Shown one piece after another: positions 1 to 7,477 of a stretch of DNA of 7,880 nt; position 1 is the first letter of the stretch; every line of letters starts with the position of its first letter. Origin of the DNA: Parafilimonas sp. (lineage in GTDB: Bacteria; Bacteroidota; Bacteroidia; Chitinophagales; Chitinophagaceae); the NCBI GenBank assembly GCA_025927795.1, contig JAICKT010000196.1, forward strand, positions 1-7,880. Direction: 5' to 3'. The notes under the pieces are model-generated. The model ran no database searches, was not told where the DNA came from, and saw nothing but the letters and a program-made list of their open reading frames with translations. The translations under genes were made by a program, and so were the position numbers.

Positions 1-1392
1 ACTTTTGATTCAAGAAATAATTTTGAGCAGGGGTATGATTTTGCCAACGTTGGTTTGAATGACTATGATATCTTAGGATATTCTACCCAATCTGACAGAT
101 CGATCAATTCTTATGCTTCCCCCACAACTGAATTACAATCATATTTTGGTCGCGCTATCTTAAATTATAAAGATAAATATTTGGTAACCGGTACATTTAG
201 AGCCGACGGGTCAACAAAATTTGGTGCAAATAAAAAATATGGTTATTTCCCTTCTGTGGGTATAGCCTGGAATGCTTCTAACGAAGACTTTCTTTCAGGC
301 AGTACTTTTATAAGTAACCTTAAAGTACGTGTAAGCTGGGGCGAAACAGGTAATCAGGAATTTCCTTCCGGTGCATCTTTAAACCGCTACCCTGTTACTG
401 ATAGACAAGTTTTTTCACGCACTAACTATGGTAATCCTGACTTGAAATGGGAAACATCTACAACATCAGACGCAGGTATTGATTTCAGTTTATTTAATGC
501 CCGTTTATCTGGTACTGTGGATTATTTTTATAAGAAAACTACAGATGTTTTATTTGAAAGAACGCTGGCGCAACCGGCTCCAACAGGTAAAATATGGGTG
601 AACTTACCGGGTAATGTATTAAACAAAGGACTTGAATTATCATTAACCGGAAATGTTATCAGGCAAAAGGATCTAAGTTGGAATATTACAGGTAATGCTT
701 CCTTCTTAAGCAATACAGTAAAAGGATTACCTGGTTTCTATGAAACAGCCCAACTTCAGGGTCAAGGGTTTTCAAATGTATATGGACAGAGAATTGTTAA
801 TAACCAACCATTAAATGTATGGTACCTTGCTATTTGGGAAGGAATTGATAAAAATACAGGACAAAGCATTTACACAGGCGGTGATCCTGCAGCTAATAAA
901 TTTTATTTAGGCAGTCCAAATCCTAAATTCTTGTTGGGATTATCTACTGATGTTACTTATAAAAAGTTTTCGGCATTTATTAATATGAATGGTGCTTTTG
1001 GCCAATACCTGTTTAATAATACCGCAGCTACAGTTTTAGGTATTGGTAATTTAAATGGTGGAAGAAATGTGGCTACAAGCATTATTAAGTCTGGCGTTAA
1101 AGAAGCAATTTCGGATGCTCCTGCCCCTTCAAATCGTTTTTTGGAAAAGGGTAATTATCTTAAAATGGCAAATGCAACTGTTAATTACAGTGTTGGGAAT
1201 GTAGGAAAATCAATAAAAAATTTAAATATTTCTATCACTGGCCAAAACCTGTTTATCATTACCAAGTACTCTGGCTTTGACCCCGAGGTAAACACTGATG
1301 GTTCCTTGGATGGGATTCCTTCTTTGGGCATTGATTATATCCCTTATCCGTCTGCAAGAACAGTTCTATTAGGAGTAAGCTTTTCATTATAA
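1..1392 (+). CDS. SusC/RagA-family TonB-linked outer-membrane receptor, C-terminal part
   Basis: The reading frame is open from base 1, so this is the last 463 residues of a receptor normally about 1000 residues long; the start, plug domain and TonB box lie upstream. What is visible is the outer-membrane β-barrel: alternating amphipathic strands plus stretches typical of SusC proteins, such as KVRVSWGETGNQ, NPDLKWETSTTSDAGIDF, GNYLKMANATVNYS and the near-C-terminal ITGQNLFIITKYSGFDPEV. It ends in GVSFSL, which fits the G-x-x-aromatic-x-hydrophobic signal used by the barrel assembly machinery. SusC-type proteins import oligosaccharides or peptides across the outer membrane using TonB energy and pair with a SusD lid, here the next gene after 14 bases. 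An internal TTG at 55 is not a credible start, because conserved coding continues upstream of it. The substrate cannot be told from this part. Confidence 0.97.
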   Translation, partial: TFDSRNNFEQGYDFANVGLNDYDILGYSTQSDRSINSYASPTTELQSYFGRAILNYKDKYLVTGTFRADGSTKFGANKKYGYFPSVGIAWNASNEDFLSGSTFISNLKVRVSWGETGNQEFPSGASLNRYPVTDRQVFSRTNYGNPDLKWETSTTSDAGIDFSLFNARLSGTVDYFYKKTTDVLFERTLAQPAPTGKIWVNLPGNVLNKGLELSLTGNVIRQKDLSWNITGNASFLSNTVKGLPGFYETAQLQGQGFSNVYGQRIVNNQPLNVWYLAIWEGIDKNTGQSIYTGGDPAANKFYLGSPNPKFLLGLSTDVTYKKFSAFINMNGAFGQYLFNNTAATVLGIGNLNGGRNVATSIIKSGVKEAISDAPAPSNRFLEKGNYLKMANATVNYSVGNVGKSIKNLNISITGQNLFIITKYSGFDPEVNTDGSLDGIPSLGIDYIPYPSARTVLLGVSFSL

Positions 1393-1406
1393 TTAAAAAA
1401 ACTTTT

Positions 1407-2942
1407 ATGAAATCAATAAAAATATTGTTCTTCCTGTTTTTTATCATTTTTATTTTCTCATGTACAAAACTCGATGAAACATTTAGAAGTGAACTTGAAG
1501 AAAATAATGCAGGTATTAATGCAGCAGATCTGCTTACAAATGCATACAATTCAATAGCTGGTACATATATAACAGGGAATTTCTGGCATCTGCAAGAACA
1601 TACTTCTGATGAATTAATCGGCCCTACACGTGGTCCTGACTGGGATGATAATGGTCAATGGAGAGCCTTACATGCTCATACATGGAATGCCGATCATACT
1701 TTAATTACAGGTGCTTTTAGTGATTTGTTGGGAGCCCAGTTTGCAGCATCAAATGTTTTGCAATATAATCCAACACCACAACAAGCAGCCGAAGCTCGTT
1801 TTTTGAGAGCCTTGACTATTTTTTCTGTTCTGGATGGATGGAATCAGGTTCCTTATAGAGAGAATTTAACTGATTACAGGCTTGATCCCGTAACACTTAA
1901 AGGAACTGCAGCAGCCGATTTTATTATTAGTGAGCTAACTGCTGTTATGAATGATCTGCCTGATAATGCTCCTGCTTATACCGCAAACAAAAATGCAGCA
2001 AGAGCTTTATTGATGAAAGTTTATTTAAACTATGGCGTTTTTGCTGATAGTGCTGATAACAGGACAAAGCCTACTTTTTCTGCTGATGATATGAACCAGG
2101 TTATTACTCTTGCGGATCAAATAACGGCCAGCGGTAAGTACTCGGTTAAGGCTGATACCTATTTTGATAATTTTGCACCTAATGACGATGCTGTTTCTCC
2201 TGAAAACATCTTTACATTTTATAGTCAGAATGGTGTGAGGGGCACTGGTACAGAGGGCACATGGTTTCAGATAGCTCATTATAGTATGGATCCGAGCGGC
2301 TGGAACGGTTTTGCAACCCTGTCTGATTTTTATAATAAGTTTGATGCAAATGATGAAAGACGTGGCGAATATTATACTTATCCAGGTGCCAGACCCAATC
2401 CGGGCCATAGGATAAATGTAGGTTTTCTTGCAGGACAACAGTACAATCTAACAACAGATGTCCCTTTAAAAGACAGGCAGGGAAGCCCATTAATTTTTAC
2501 TCCTGAAGTTCATTTAAGGGAAACCGGCAATAACCTTGAAGTAACAGGTATAAGAGTTGATAAATATGCGTATGATTATTCAAACTATAGCAGCCAAAAT
2601 AATAATGACTGGGCTATGTTTAGATATGCTGATGTGTTATTAATGAAGGCAGAGGCGTTATTAAGAACTAATAAGGCAGACGATGCTTTGACTATTGTGA
2701 ATGACCTTAGAGCTGCGCGTGGTGTATCACCGCTTGGCTCGCTTACTTTAGATAATTTATTAGACGAGAGGGGAAGAGAAATGTATTGGGAAGGCTGGAG
2801 AAGAGAAGATTTGATTCGATTCGGAAAATACCTTGATGCCTGGCAGGAGAAACCAACTGATGATCCGAAGAATATATTATTCCCTATACCAAATAACCAA
2901 CTATCAGTTAATCCTAACTTAGTTCAGAATCCCGGGTATTAA
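1407..2942 (+). CDS. SusD/RagB-family surface nutrient-binding lipoprotein
   Basis: This is a complete 511-residue protein, a usual length for SusD. It begins with a lipoprotein signal peptide: MKSIK, a very hydrophobic stretch, then FSC with the acylated cysteine at residue 19. Family landmarks appear in order: the TPR-type helix AEARFLRALTIFSVLDGW from about residue 128, RYADVLLMKAEALL from 406, EGWRREDLIRFGK at 462-474, and the C-terminal FPIPNNQL...NPNLVQNPGY that typifies the SusD C-terminal domain. SusD proteins sit on the cell surface, bind the ligand and close over the SusC barrel. The ATG at 1407 lies 14 bases after the SusC stop, which implies one operon and probably coupled translation. 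No Shine-Dalgarno motif is present, only A-rich sequence, as is usual in this phylum. The transported compound is unknown, since ligand pockets vary too much to read from sequence. Confidence 0.97.
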   Translation: MKSIKILFFLFFIIFIFSCTKLDETFRSELEENNAGINAADLLTNAYNSIAGTYITGNFWHLQEHTSDELIGPTRGPDWDDNGQWRALHAHTWNADHTLITGAFSDLLGAQFAASNVLQYNPTPQQAAEARFLRALTIFSVLDGWNQVPYRENLTDYRLDPVTLKGTAAADFIISELTAVMNDLPDNAPAYTANKNAARALLMKVYLNYGVFADSADNRTKPTFSADDMNQVITLADQITASGKYSVKADTYFDNFAPNDDAVSPENIFTFYSQNGVRGTGTEGTWFQIAHYSMDPSGWNGFATLSDFYNKFDANDERRGEYYTYPGARPNPGHRINVGFLAGQQYNLTTDVPLKDRQGSPLIFTPEVHLRETGNNLEVTGIRVDKYAYDYSNYSSQNNNDWAMFRYADVLLMKAEALLRTNKADDALTIVNDLRAARGVSPLGSLTLDNLLDERGREMYWEGWRREDLIRFGKYLDAWQEKPTDDPKNILFPIPNNQLSVNPNLVQNPGY

Positions 2943-2965
2943 TAATAAAATATATAAGATTTAGT

Positions 2966-2995
2966 AAAAAAGGTTATTTAAAAATAGCCTTTTTT
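2966..2995 (+). terminator. Intrinsic terminator after the SusCD pair
   Basis: The arms AAAAAAGGTTATT (2966-2978) and AATAGCCTTTTTT (2983-2995) pair over 13 positions with one G-U wobble, around a TAAA loop. The 3' arm ends in six T residues, and the hairpin starts 23 bases after the SusD stop. Because the A-run on one side pairs with the T-run on the other, it could also work on the opposite strand, though no opposing gene ends here. Confidence 0.85.
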
Positions 2996-3027
2996 AATTT
3001 TTGTACTTTGAATGTTTAACTTTAGTT

Positions 3028-3053
3028 ATTGGAGCTATTCATAGAGCTCTAAT
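3028..3053 (+). other. Stem-loop in the leader before the double-propeller lipoprotein gene
   Basis: ATTGGAGCT (3028-3036) pairs with AGCTCTAAT (3045-3053) over nine positions with one G-U wobble, around the eight-base loop ATTCATAG. Only four T residues follow, so it is a poor terminator by itself. It could be a back-up terminator, an RNA-stability element or a leader structure, or an operator, since the core GAGCT/AGCTC is palindromic. The rest of 2943-3141 is AT-rich and holds no further convincing gene or signal. Confidence 0.4.
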
Positions 3054-3141
3054 TTTATAACAAGATTACTTGTTTCAATATTTAAATCGTTTTGAATTTA
3101 CAATTGAAAAACCTGTTGTCAAGCAGCTTAAATTGATAAAT

Positions 3142-6100
3142 ATGAAGTTCACTAAGGTTCTGCTTGCTGCATTGCTTATTCCTTTTTTCTTAATTAATGG
3201 CTGTAAAAAAAAAATTAAGTATACTCAATTATTTCAACTTGAGAAAAATACTGATATAAATTTTTCCAACACTGTAGAAGACACAAAGGACTTTAATATT
3301 CTTACTTATCGAAATTTTTATAATGGCGGTGGTGTGGCTATAGGAGATATAAATAATGATGGATTGTCTGATATTTTTTTTACTTCAAATATGGGCAGTA
3401 ATAAGCTGTATTTGAATAAAGGTGATTTTAAATTTGAAGATATATCAAATAAAGCCGGAATTGCTTCTTCAAATGAATGGAGTACAGGAGTAGTGTTGGC
3501 TGATGTAAACAATGATGGCTGGCTCGACATATTTGTATGTAATGCCGGCTATATGAATAATAAGACTCCGCAATGCAAATTATTTATCAATAATCATAAT
3601 CTTACTTTCACCGATTCTGCCAAAGAATATGGTTTAACTAATACTGGTGGTTATGCAACCCATGCTGCTTTTTTTGATTACGACCTTGATGGCGACCTTG
3701 ACTGTTTTATAATTAATAACAGTTTTATTCCCGTTAACACATTGAATTATACAAACCGTCGCGATCTCAGGGCAAAAGATTGGCCGGTGCCTGATTTTTT
3801 AAAGGGTGGTGGCGACCATTTGTATAGAAATGATAATGGAAAGTTTGTTGATGTGAGTGATGAAGCCGGAATACATGGTAGTCTCATAAGCTTTGGCTTA
3901 GGCGTTACAATTGGTGATGTAAATGGCGATCATTATCCGGATATATATGTTTCTAATGATTTTTTTGAGAGAGATTATTTATATATCAATCAAAAGAACG
4001 GAACTTTTAAAGATGAACTGGAAAATTATATGCAGCATATAAGCCTCTCTTCTATGGGTACAGATTTCGGAGATATTAACAATGACGGCTATCCTGATCT
4101 CTTTACTACAGATATGCTTCCTCCAGATGATTACCGTCTTAAAACAACAACCTCTTTTGACAATATTGATGTCTTTAATTTGAAAGAAAGATCTGGTTTT
4201 TACCGGCAGTACACGCAGAATACATTACAGCTAAATAATAAAAATGGAAAGTTTTCAGAGATAGCAAATTATAGTGGTGTTGCAGCTTCTGATTGGAGTT
4301 GGGGTGGATTGTTTTTTGATGCAGACAATGACGGCTATTCTGATCTATATGTTTGCAATGGTATTAATCACGATGTAACCAACCAGGATTTTATTAATTT
4401 TTTTGCAAATGATTTTATTCAGAAAATGGTTTTAACCGGCAAAAAAGAACAGGTTGATGATATTATTAGTAAAATGCCTTCGATACCTATTCCGAATAAA
4501 GCATTCAAAAATCTTGGTAATCTTAAATTTGAAGACGAAGGAAACAAATGGGGACTTTCGCAAACCTCTTTTTCAAATGGTGCTGCTTATGGAGATCTGG
4601 ATAATGACGGAGACCTTGATCTTGTTGTAAACAATGTAAATGAAGAGGCATTTATTTATAAAAATAACAGCCGGCAAATAAACAAGAATAATTACCTGGG
4701 ATTTTTATTAAAGGGAAAAGGTAAAAACACTTTTGCAATAGGAAGTTTGATTGAACTTTATACCGGTGATCAAATAATGAGCCGCGAAATCATGCCCAGT
4801 CGCGGCTTTCAATCGTCTGTTGATTATAAAACAATTATTGGATTAGGAAATCGAAAACCGGATTCTGTAATTATAACATGGCCAGATCTTTCAGTTACCA
4901 AAATTAAAAACCCACCGGTTGATACTGTACTTGTAATAAATCAGCAAACAACATCAATTGAAAAATTAAGGCCAACTTCCGACAGTGTTTCAACTAATAA
5001 AAAAGCATTATTAAGCATTGTACCGCAAAATTTCGACAAACATCAGGAAGACAATTATATTGATTTTTATAACGACCGGCTGGTTCCGATGATGATTTCA
5101 AAAGAAGGTCCGAAAGCTGCTGTGGGTGATGTGAATGGCGACGGGCTTGATGATATTTTTATCGGTGGCGCATCTAATCAACCTGCACAATTATATATTC
5201 AAACTTCAAAAGGGTTCATCAAAAAAGATGAACCTGATTTTAAAAAAGATGCGTTTTTTGAAGATATCTCCTGTACTTTTTTTGATTGCGATGGAGATGG
5301 TGATCTCGATTTGTTTGTAGGTTCAGGCGGCAATAACCACGCTCCCGGTGATGTTACTTTGCAAAATAGATTATATAAAAATGACGGGAAGGGAAACTTT
5401 CGGCTTGATTTAAAAGCATTGCCGCCAAGCGGTATGAATAATGCTGTTGTTATTGCAGCAGATTTTGATAACGATGGTGATACAGATCTCTTTGTTGGAA
5501 GCAGAAGTGTGCCTGAAAATTATGGGCCTTCGCCCGAAAGTTATATTTATATGAATGATGGCAAAGGAAATTTTACAGATATAGCAAGAACAAAAAATAA
5601 AGACATTCAAAATATTGGTTTAATTACGGGAGCTTTGTGGACAGATGTAACCGGAGATAATAAAAAAGATTTAATAATTGTTGGCGAATGGATGGCTCCG
5701 CGAATATTTTCTTTTAAAAAAGATCATTTTGAAGAAGTAAAAACAAATCTTAATAATTTATTTGGATGGTGGCAAACAGTTGCAGCTGCAGATATTAATG
5801 GTGATGGCAACACAGATCTTATATTAGGCAATATTGGCGAAAATTTTTATTTGCATCCCGATGTAACCCACCCTGTCAAAATATGGATTGGCGATCTTGA
5901 CAACAATGGTACTTCTGATAAGATTATTACCCGAACGGTAAATAATAAAGATGTAACCGTATTTTTAAAAAAGGATATTACAACTCAAATTGCATCATTA
6001 AATAAACAGAATCTACAATTTGATGATTTTGCAAAAAAATCCATACAGGAATTATTTTCGCCAAACGTTTTGGAGAAGGCACAGGTAAAATATTTTAATT

Positions 6101-6489
6101 ATCCATCTTCATGTATTGCTTTAAATAAAGGCAATGGAAAGTTTGACATAAAAGCTTTGCCGCAAACAATTCAGTTTTCAAGCGTCAATGCAATTCTTTG
6201 TACTGATATAAATAATGATGGCAAGCCAGATCTTATATTAGGGGGAAATAAGTTTGATTTTTTACCCCAGTTTGGAAGACTGGATGCAAGTGCTGGTAAC
6301 GTTCTTATAAATAATGGTAATGGAAATTTTAATGTGCCTGAAAATTCCTCTTCAGGGCTTAAGTTAACAGGGCAGGTAAGAGATATTAAAAAAATCAAAA
6401 CAAAAAGCGGTGATTACTTTCTTATTTTACAAAATAATGAATATCCTCTTTTATATAAGCTAAATAACTTACAAACAGTTAAGCATTGA
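3142..6489 (+). CDS. Large FG-GAP/VCBS double β-propeller lipoprotein with central ASPIC/UnbV domain
   Basis: The protein has 1115 residues from the ATG at 3142. The frame also runs upstream to a TTG at 3070, but that would bury the signal peptide. From the ATG the product starts MKFTK, a hydrophobic core, then LINGC, a lipobox with the acylated cysteine at residue 21. Fourteen calcium-binding loops of the type D-x-[DN]-x-D-G-x-x-D follow. Seven begin near residues 68, 120, 178, 258, 310, 392 and 484; an ASPIC/UnbV domain covers about 517-600 (SRGFQSS at 553, IGLGNRKPDSVIITWPD around 566-582); seven more begin near 662, 714, 773, 834, 883, 917 and 1021. Most loops are followed by a family-typical LYxN...GxF strand. 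A charged, probably helical insert (KKDITTQIASLNKQ to QELF, about 943-972) separates the last two loops. FG-GAP repeats fold as propeller blades, as in integrin α chains. No catalytic motif is visible, so a binding or scaffolding role in the cell envelope is inferred, possibly with the SusCD pair upstream. Confidence 0.94.
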   Translation: MKFTKVLLAALLIPFFLINGCKKKIKYTQLFQLEKNTDINFSNTVEDTKDFNILTYRNFYNGGGVAIGDINNDGLSDIFFTSNMGSNKLYLNKGDFKFEDISNKAGIASSNEWSTGVVLADVNNDGWLDIFVCNAGYMNNKTPQCKLFINNHNLTFTDSAKEYGLTNTGGYATHAAFFDYDLDGDLDCFIINNSFIPVNTLNYTNRRDLRAKDWPVPDFLKGGGDHLYRNDNGKFVDVSDEAGIHGSLISFGLGVTIGDVNGDHYPDIYVSNDFFERDYLYINQKNGTFKDELENYMQHISLSSMGTDFGDINNDGYPDLFTTDMLPPDDYRLKTTTSFDNIDVFNLKERSGFYRQYTQNTLQLNNKNGKFSEIANYSGVAASDWSWGGLFFDADNDGYSDLYVCNGINHDVTNQDFINFFANDFIQKMVLTGKKEQVDDIISKMPSIPIPNKAFKNLGNLKFEDEGNKWGLSQTSFSNGAAYGDLDNDGDLDLVVNNVNEEAFIYKNNSRQINKNNYLGFLLKGKGKNTFAIGSLIELYTGDQIMSREIMPSRGFQSSVDYKTIIGLGNRKPDSVIITWPDLSVTKIKNPPVDTVLVINQQTTSIEKLRPTSDSVSTNKKALLSIVPQNFDKHQEDNYIDFYNDRLVPMMISKEGPKAAVGDVNGDGLDDIFIGGASNQPAQLYIQTSKGFIKKDEPDFKKDAFFEDISCTFFDCDGDGDLDLFVGSGGNNHAPGDVTLQNRLYKNDGKGNFRLDLKALPPSGMNNAVVIAADFDNDGDTDLFVGSRSVPENYGPSPESYIYMNDGKGNFTDIARTKNKDIQNIGLITGALWTDVTGDNKKDLIIVGEWMAPRIFSFKKDHFEEVKTNLNNLFGWWQTVAAADINGDGNTDLILGNIGENFYLHPDVTHPVKIWIGDLDNNGTSDKIITRTVNNKDVTVFLKKDITTQIASLNKQNLQFDDFAKKSIQELFSPNVLEKAQVKYFNYPSSCIALNKGNGKFDIKALPQTIQFSSVNAILCTDINNDGKPDLILGGNKFDFLPQFGRLDASAGNVLINNGNGNFNVPENSSSGLKLTGQVRDIKKIKTKSGDYFLILQNNEYPLLYKLNNLQTVKH
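3205..3214 (+). repeat. Ten-adenine homopolymer within the coding sequence, just after the lipobox cysteine
   Basis: Ten consecutive A residues directly follow the TGT codon of the lipobox cysteine (3202-3204) and encode three lysines plus the first base of the next codon. Loss of one A puts a TAA in frame 17 codons after the cysteine codon; gain of one A gives a TAA five codons after it. The tract could therefore switch the protein off by replication or transcription slippage. Whether it does so is not shown by the sequence. Confidence 0.6.
3343..4620 (+). repeat. First block of seven FG-GAP/VCBS repeats
   Basis: Calcium-loop motifs start at 3343 (GDINNDGLSD), 3499 (ADVNNDGWLD), 3673 (FDYDLDGDLD), 3913 (GDVNGDHYPD), 4069 (GDINNDGYPD), 4315 (FDADNDGYSD) and 4591 (GDLDNDGDLD). 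Spacing runs from 52 to 92 residues. Seven such repeats fit one seven-bladed propeller. The fourth has His where Gly is usual. The repeats are protein-level only; at DNA level they have diverged and are unlikely to recombine. Confidence 0.85.
4690..4941 (+). other. ASPIC/UnbV domain segment within the propeller lipoprotein
   Basis: This segment encodes about residues 517-600 of the lipoprotein. It has the family order: an IGSLIELYTG strand, a SRGFQSS turn, then IGLGNRKPDSVIITWPDLS. The domain is known from CRTAC1/UnbV-type proteins, where it follows an FG-GAP propeller. Its biochemical role is not established; here it links two repeat blocks. Confidence 0.85.
5125..6231 (+). repeat. Second block of seven FG-GAP/VCBS repeats
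   Basis: Motifs start at 5125 (GDVNGDGLDD), 5281 (FDCDGDGDLD), 5458 (ADFDNDGDTD), 5641 (TDVTGDNKKD), 5788 (ADINGDGNTD), 5890 (GDLDNNGTSD) and 6202 (TDINNDGKPD). The fourth is degenerate, with Thr at the third ligand position and Asn in place of Gly. The sixth has Asn for Asp. The wide gap before the last motif holds the charged, probably helical insert. Confidence 0.85.
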
Positions 6490-6544
6490 AAATTCAATAT
6501 ATAAATTTTTATAGGTAAGGATCAAATGAATAACTATTCTGATT
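6490..6544. other. Convergent intergenic spacer
   Basis: These 55 bases separate the 3' ends of two convergent genes. The sequence is AT-rich. Only weak symmetry is visible: a six-base AAAATT/AATTTT pairing near the start, and GAATAACTATTC at 6528-6539. I see no convincing terminator for either gene. Confidence 0.5.
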
Positions 6545-7477
6545 TTAATAAACAGGATGATAAATTATGGTTATCCATTTTGCTGTATCCTTTTCCTGCA
6601 TGCGATTAGTAATGATTGATTGAAAAGGCACGGCAGGTGATATATATTTATGATCTTCAAAATAATTTTGAAGACTCTTAAATGCTTTAGAAATAGTGTA
6701 AGGCCCTCCCTGCACTTTGTTTGTAGCAAGCAGCCTTCCCGTGGACGGCATTTCTTTATATAGAATGGAGTTATAATTTTTTAGTTCTTTATTTACAGGA
6801 AGTCCTGCCAGTGTTTCATAATTTAAGCTATCTGATGTTCTTATGCTAAGTATGGGATAATCTGTTTGCATAGCCCCATTTGCTTTTGCATAACGCTGCA
6901 ACATATTAATTAAGCTATAAATATTTTCAACAGAAGGATAATTTTTAAAAACAGTTTTGGTGGTTATAAGTAATGTGTCTTTCACATTTGTACTATACAC
7001 GCTAATGCCATAAATATTCTTTTCATTCTCAAGAAATTTCTGCATGTTATTCAACATATCAACAGTAATAATCTTTACATGCTGTGCGATAAAATAATTT
7101 TTTATTTTTTTAAATGGATTTGTTCCATTTTCAATATTTGCAGTCCACCTAATTCCTGTAGAATCGTTGCTTAATGGCAGCACCTCGATTAGTCCCTGTA
7201 AAGAAGCACCTTTTTCCTTTATTGACATTTCAATTCCCTGCATTAATTGTTTATTTACTTTAAAAATGGTATTTCCGCGTTTAAAATTGTTATTCTTTAT
7301 TTTTTCCCCAAAAAAATTTCCCCATGATGTTTCATTAGTTAAACATCTATACACACTGTTAGAATTTGCCTTAACCAAAACAATATTGGAAATTGTAAAT
7401 TGAGAGGGAATAAAAATATAGGCAGTTAAAAAAAATACCAAAACAACAACGATTAAAGTAATCAGCCATTTCTTCAT
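6545..7477 (-). CDS. Membrane-anchored SRPBCC-like protein with C-terminal GyrI-like effector-binding domain
   Basis: The protein has 310 residues if it starts at the ATG whose complement is at 7475-7477. The frame extends to an ATG at 7489 and a TTG at 7534. The inner ATG is preferred because it gives MKKW followed directly by one hydrophobic membrane segment at about residues 4-23. After it comes IPSQFTISNIVLVKANSNSV and a Trp-rich turn, resembling the first strand and helix of SRPBCC (START/polyketide cyclase-like) folds, about residues 28-151. The C-terminal half (about 155-310) resembles the GyrI-like/AraC effector-binding fold: a GGPYTISKAFKSLQNYF stretch at 257-273 and a final W-x-T-x-x-Y-x-P-V strand (WITIIYHPVY). 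Such modules bind small hydrophobic ligands. There is no DNA-binding domain, so it is not an AraC regulator. The orientation is likely one transmembrane helix with the domains outside the cytoplasm, but the ligand is unknown. It faces the propeller gene 3' to 3' and the last gene 5' to 5'. Confidence 0.72.
   Translation of the reverse strand: MKKWLITLIVVVLVFFLTAYIFIPSQFTISNIVLVKANSNSVYRCLTNETSWGNFFGEKIKNNNFKRGNTIFKVNKQLMQGIEMSIKEKGASLQGLIEVLPLSNDSTGIRWTANIENGTNPFKKIKNYFIAQHVKIITVDMLNNMQKFLENEKNIYGISVYSTNVKDTLLITTKTVFKNYPSVENIYSLINMLQRYAKANGAMQTDYPILSIRTSDSLNYETLAGLPVNKELKNYNSILYKEMPSTGRLLATNKVQGGPYTISKAFKSLQNYFEDHKYISPAVPFQSIITNRMQEKDTAKWITIIYHPVY

Noticed and set aside
55..57. TTG as a possible start of the first receptor frame
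   Set aside because: The same frame is open to base 1 and encodes plausible receptor sequence upstream, so this is an internal leucine codon.
2025..2490. Overlapping minus-strand frames inside the SusD gene
   Set aside because: They lie opposite a clearly conserved coding sequence, show no family features of their own and have low-complexity composition.
2995..3024. Promoter for the propeller gene (TACTTTG at 3004-3010 and TAACTTTA at 3017-3024)
   Set aside because: The first is one base short of TAnnTTTG, the second has A for the final G, and neither has a properly spaced -33 TTG.
3070..3141. A 24-residue N-terminal extension of the propeller lipoprotein from a TTG
   Set aside because: It would place a charged segment before an otherwise ideal lipoprotein signal peptide that starts at the ATG at 3142.
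5135..5320. Small plus-strand frame inside the propeller gene
   Set aside because: It is an out-of-frame shadow of the repeat-encoding sequence, with no independent start signal.
6489..6512. AAAATT/AATTTT inverted repeat as a terminator between the convergent genes
   Set aside because: The stem is only six A-T pairs around a nine-base loop, which is too weak to stand out in such AT-rich sequence.
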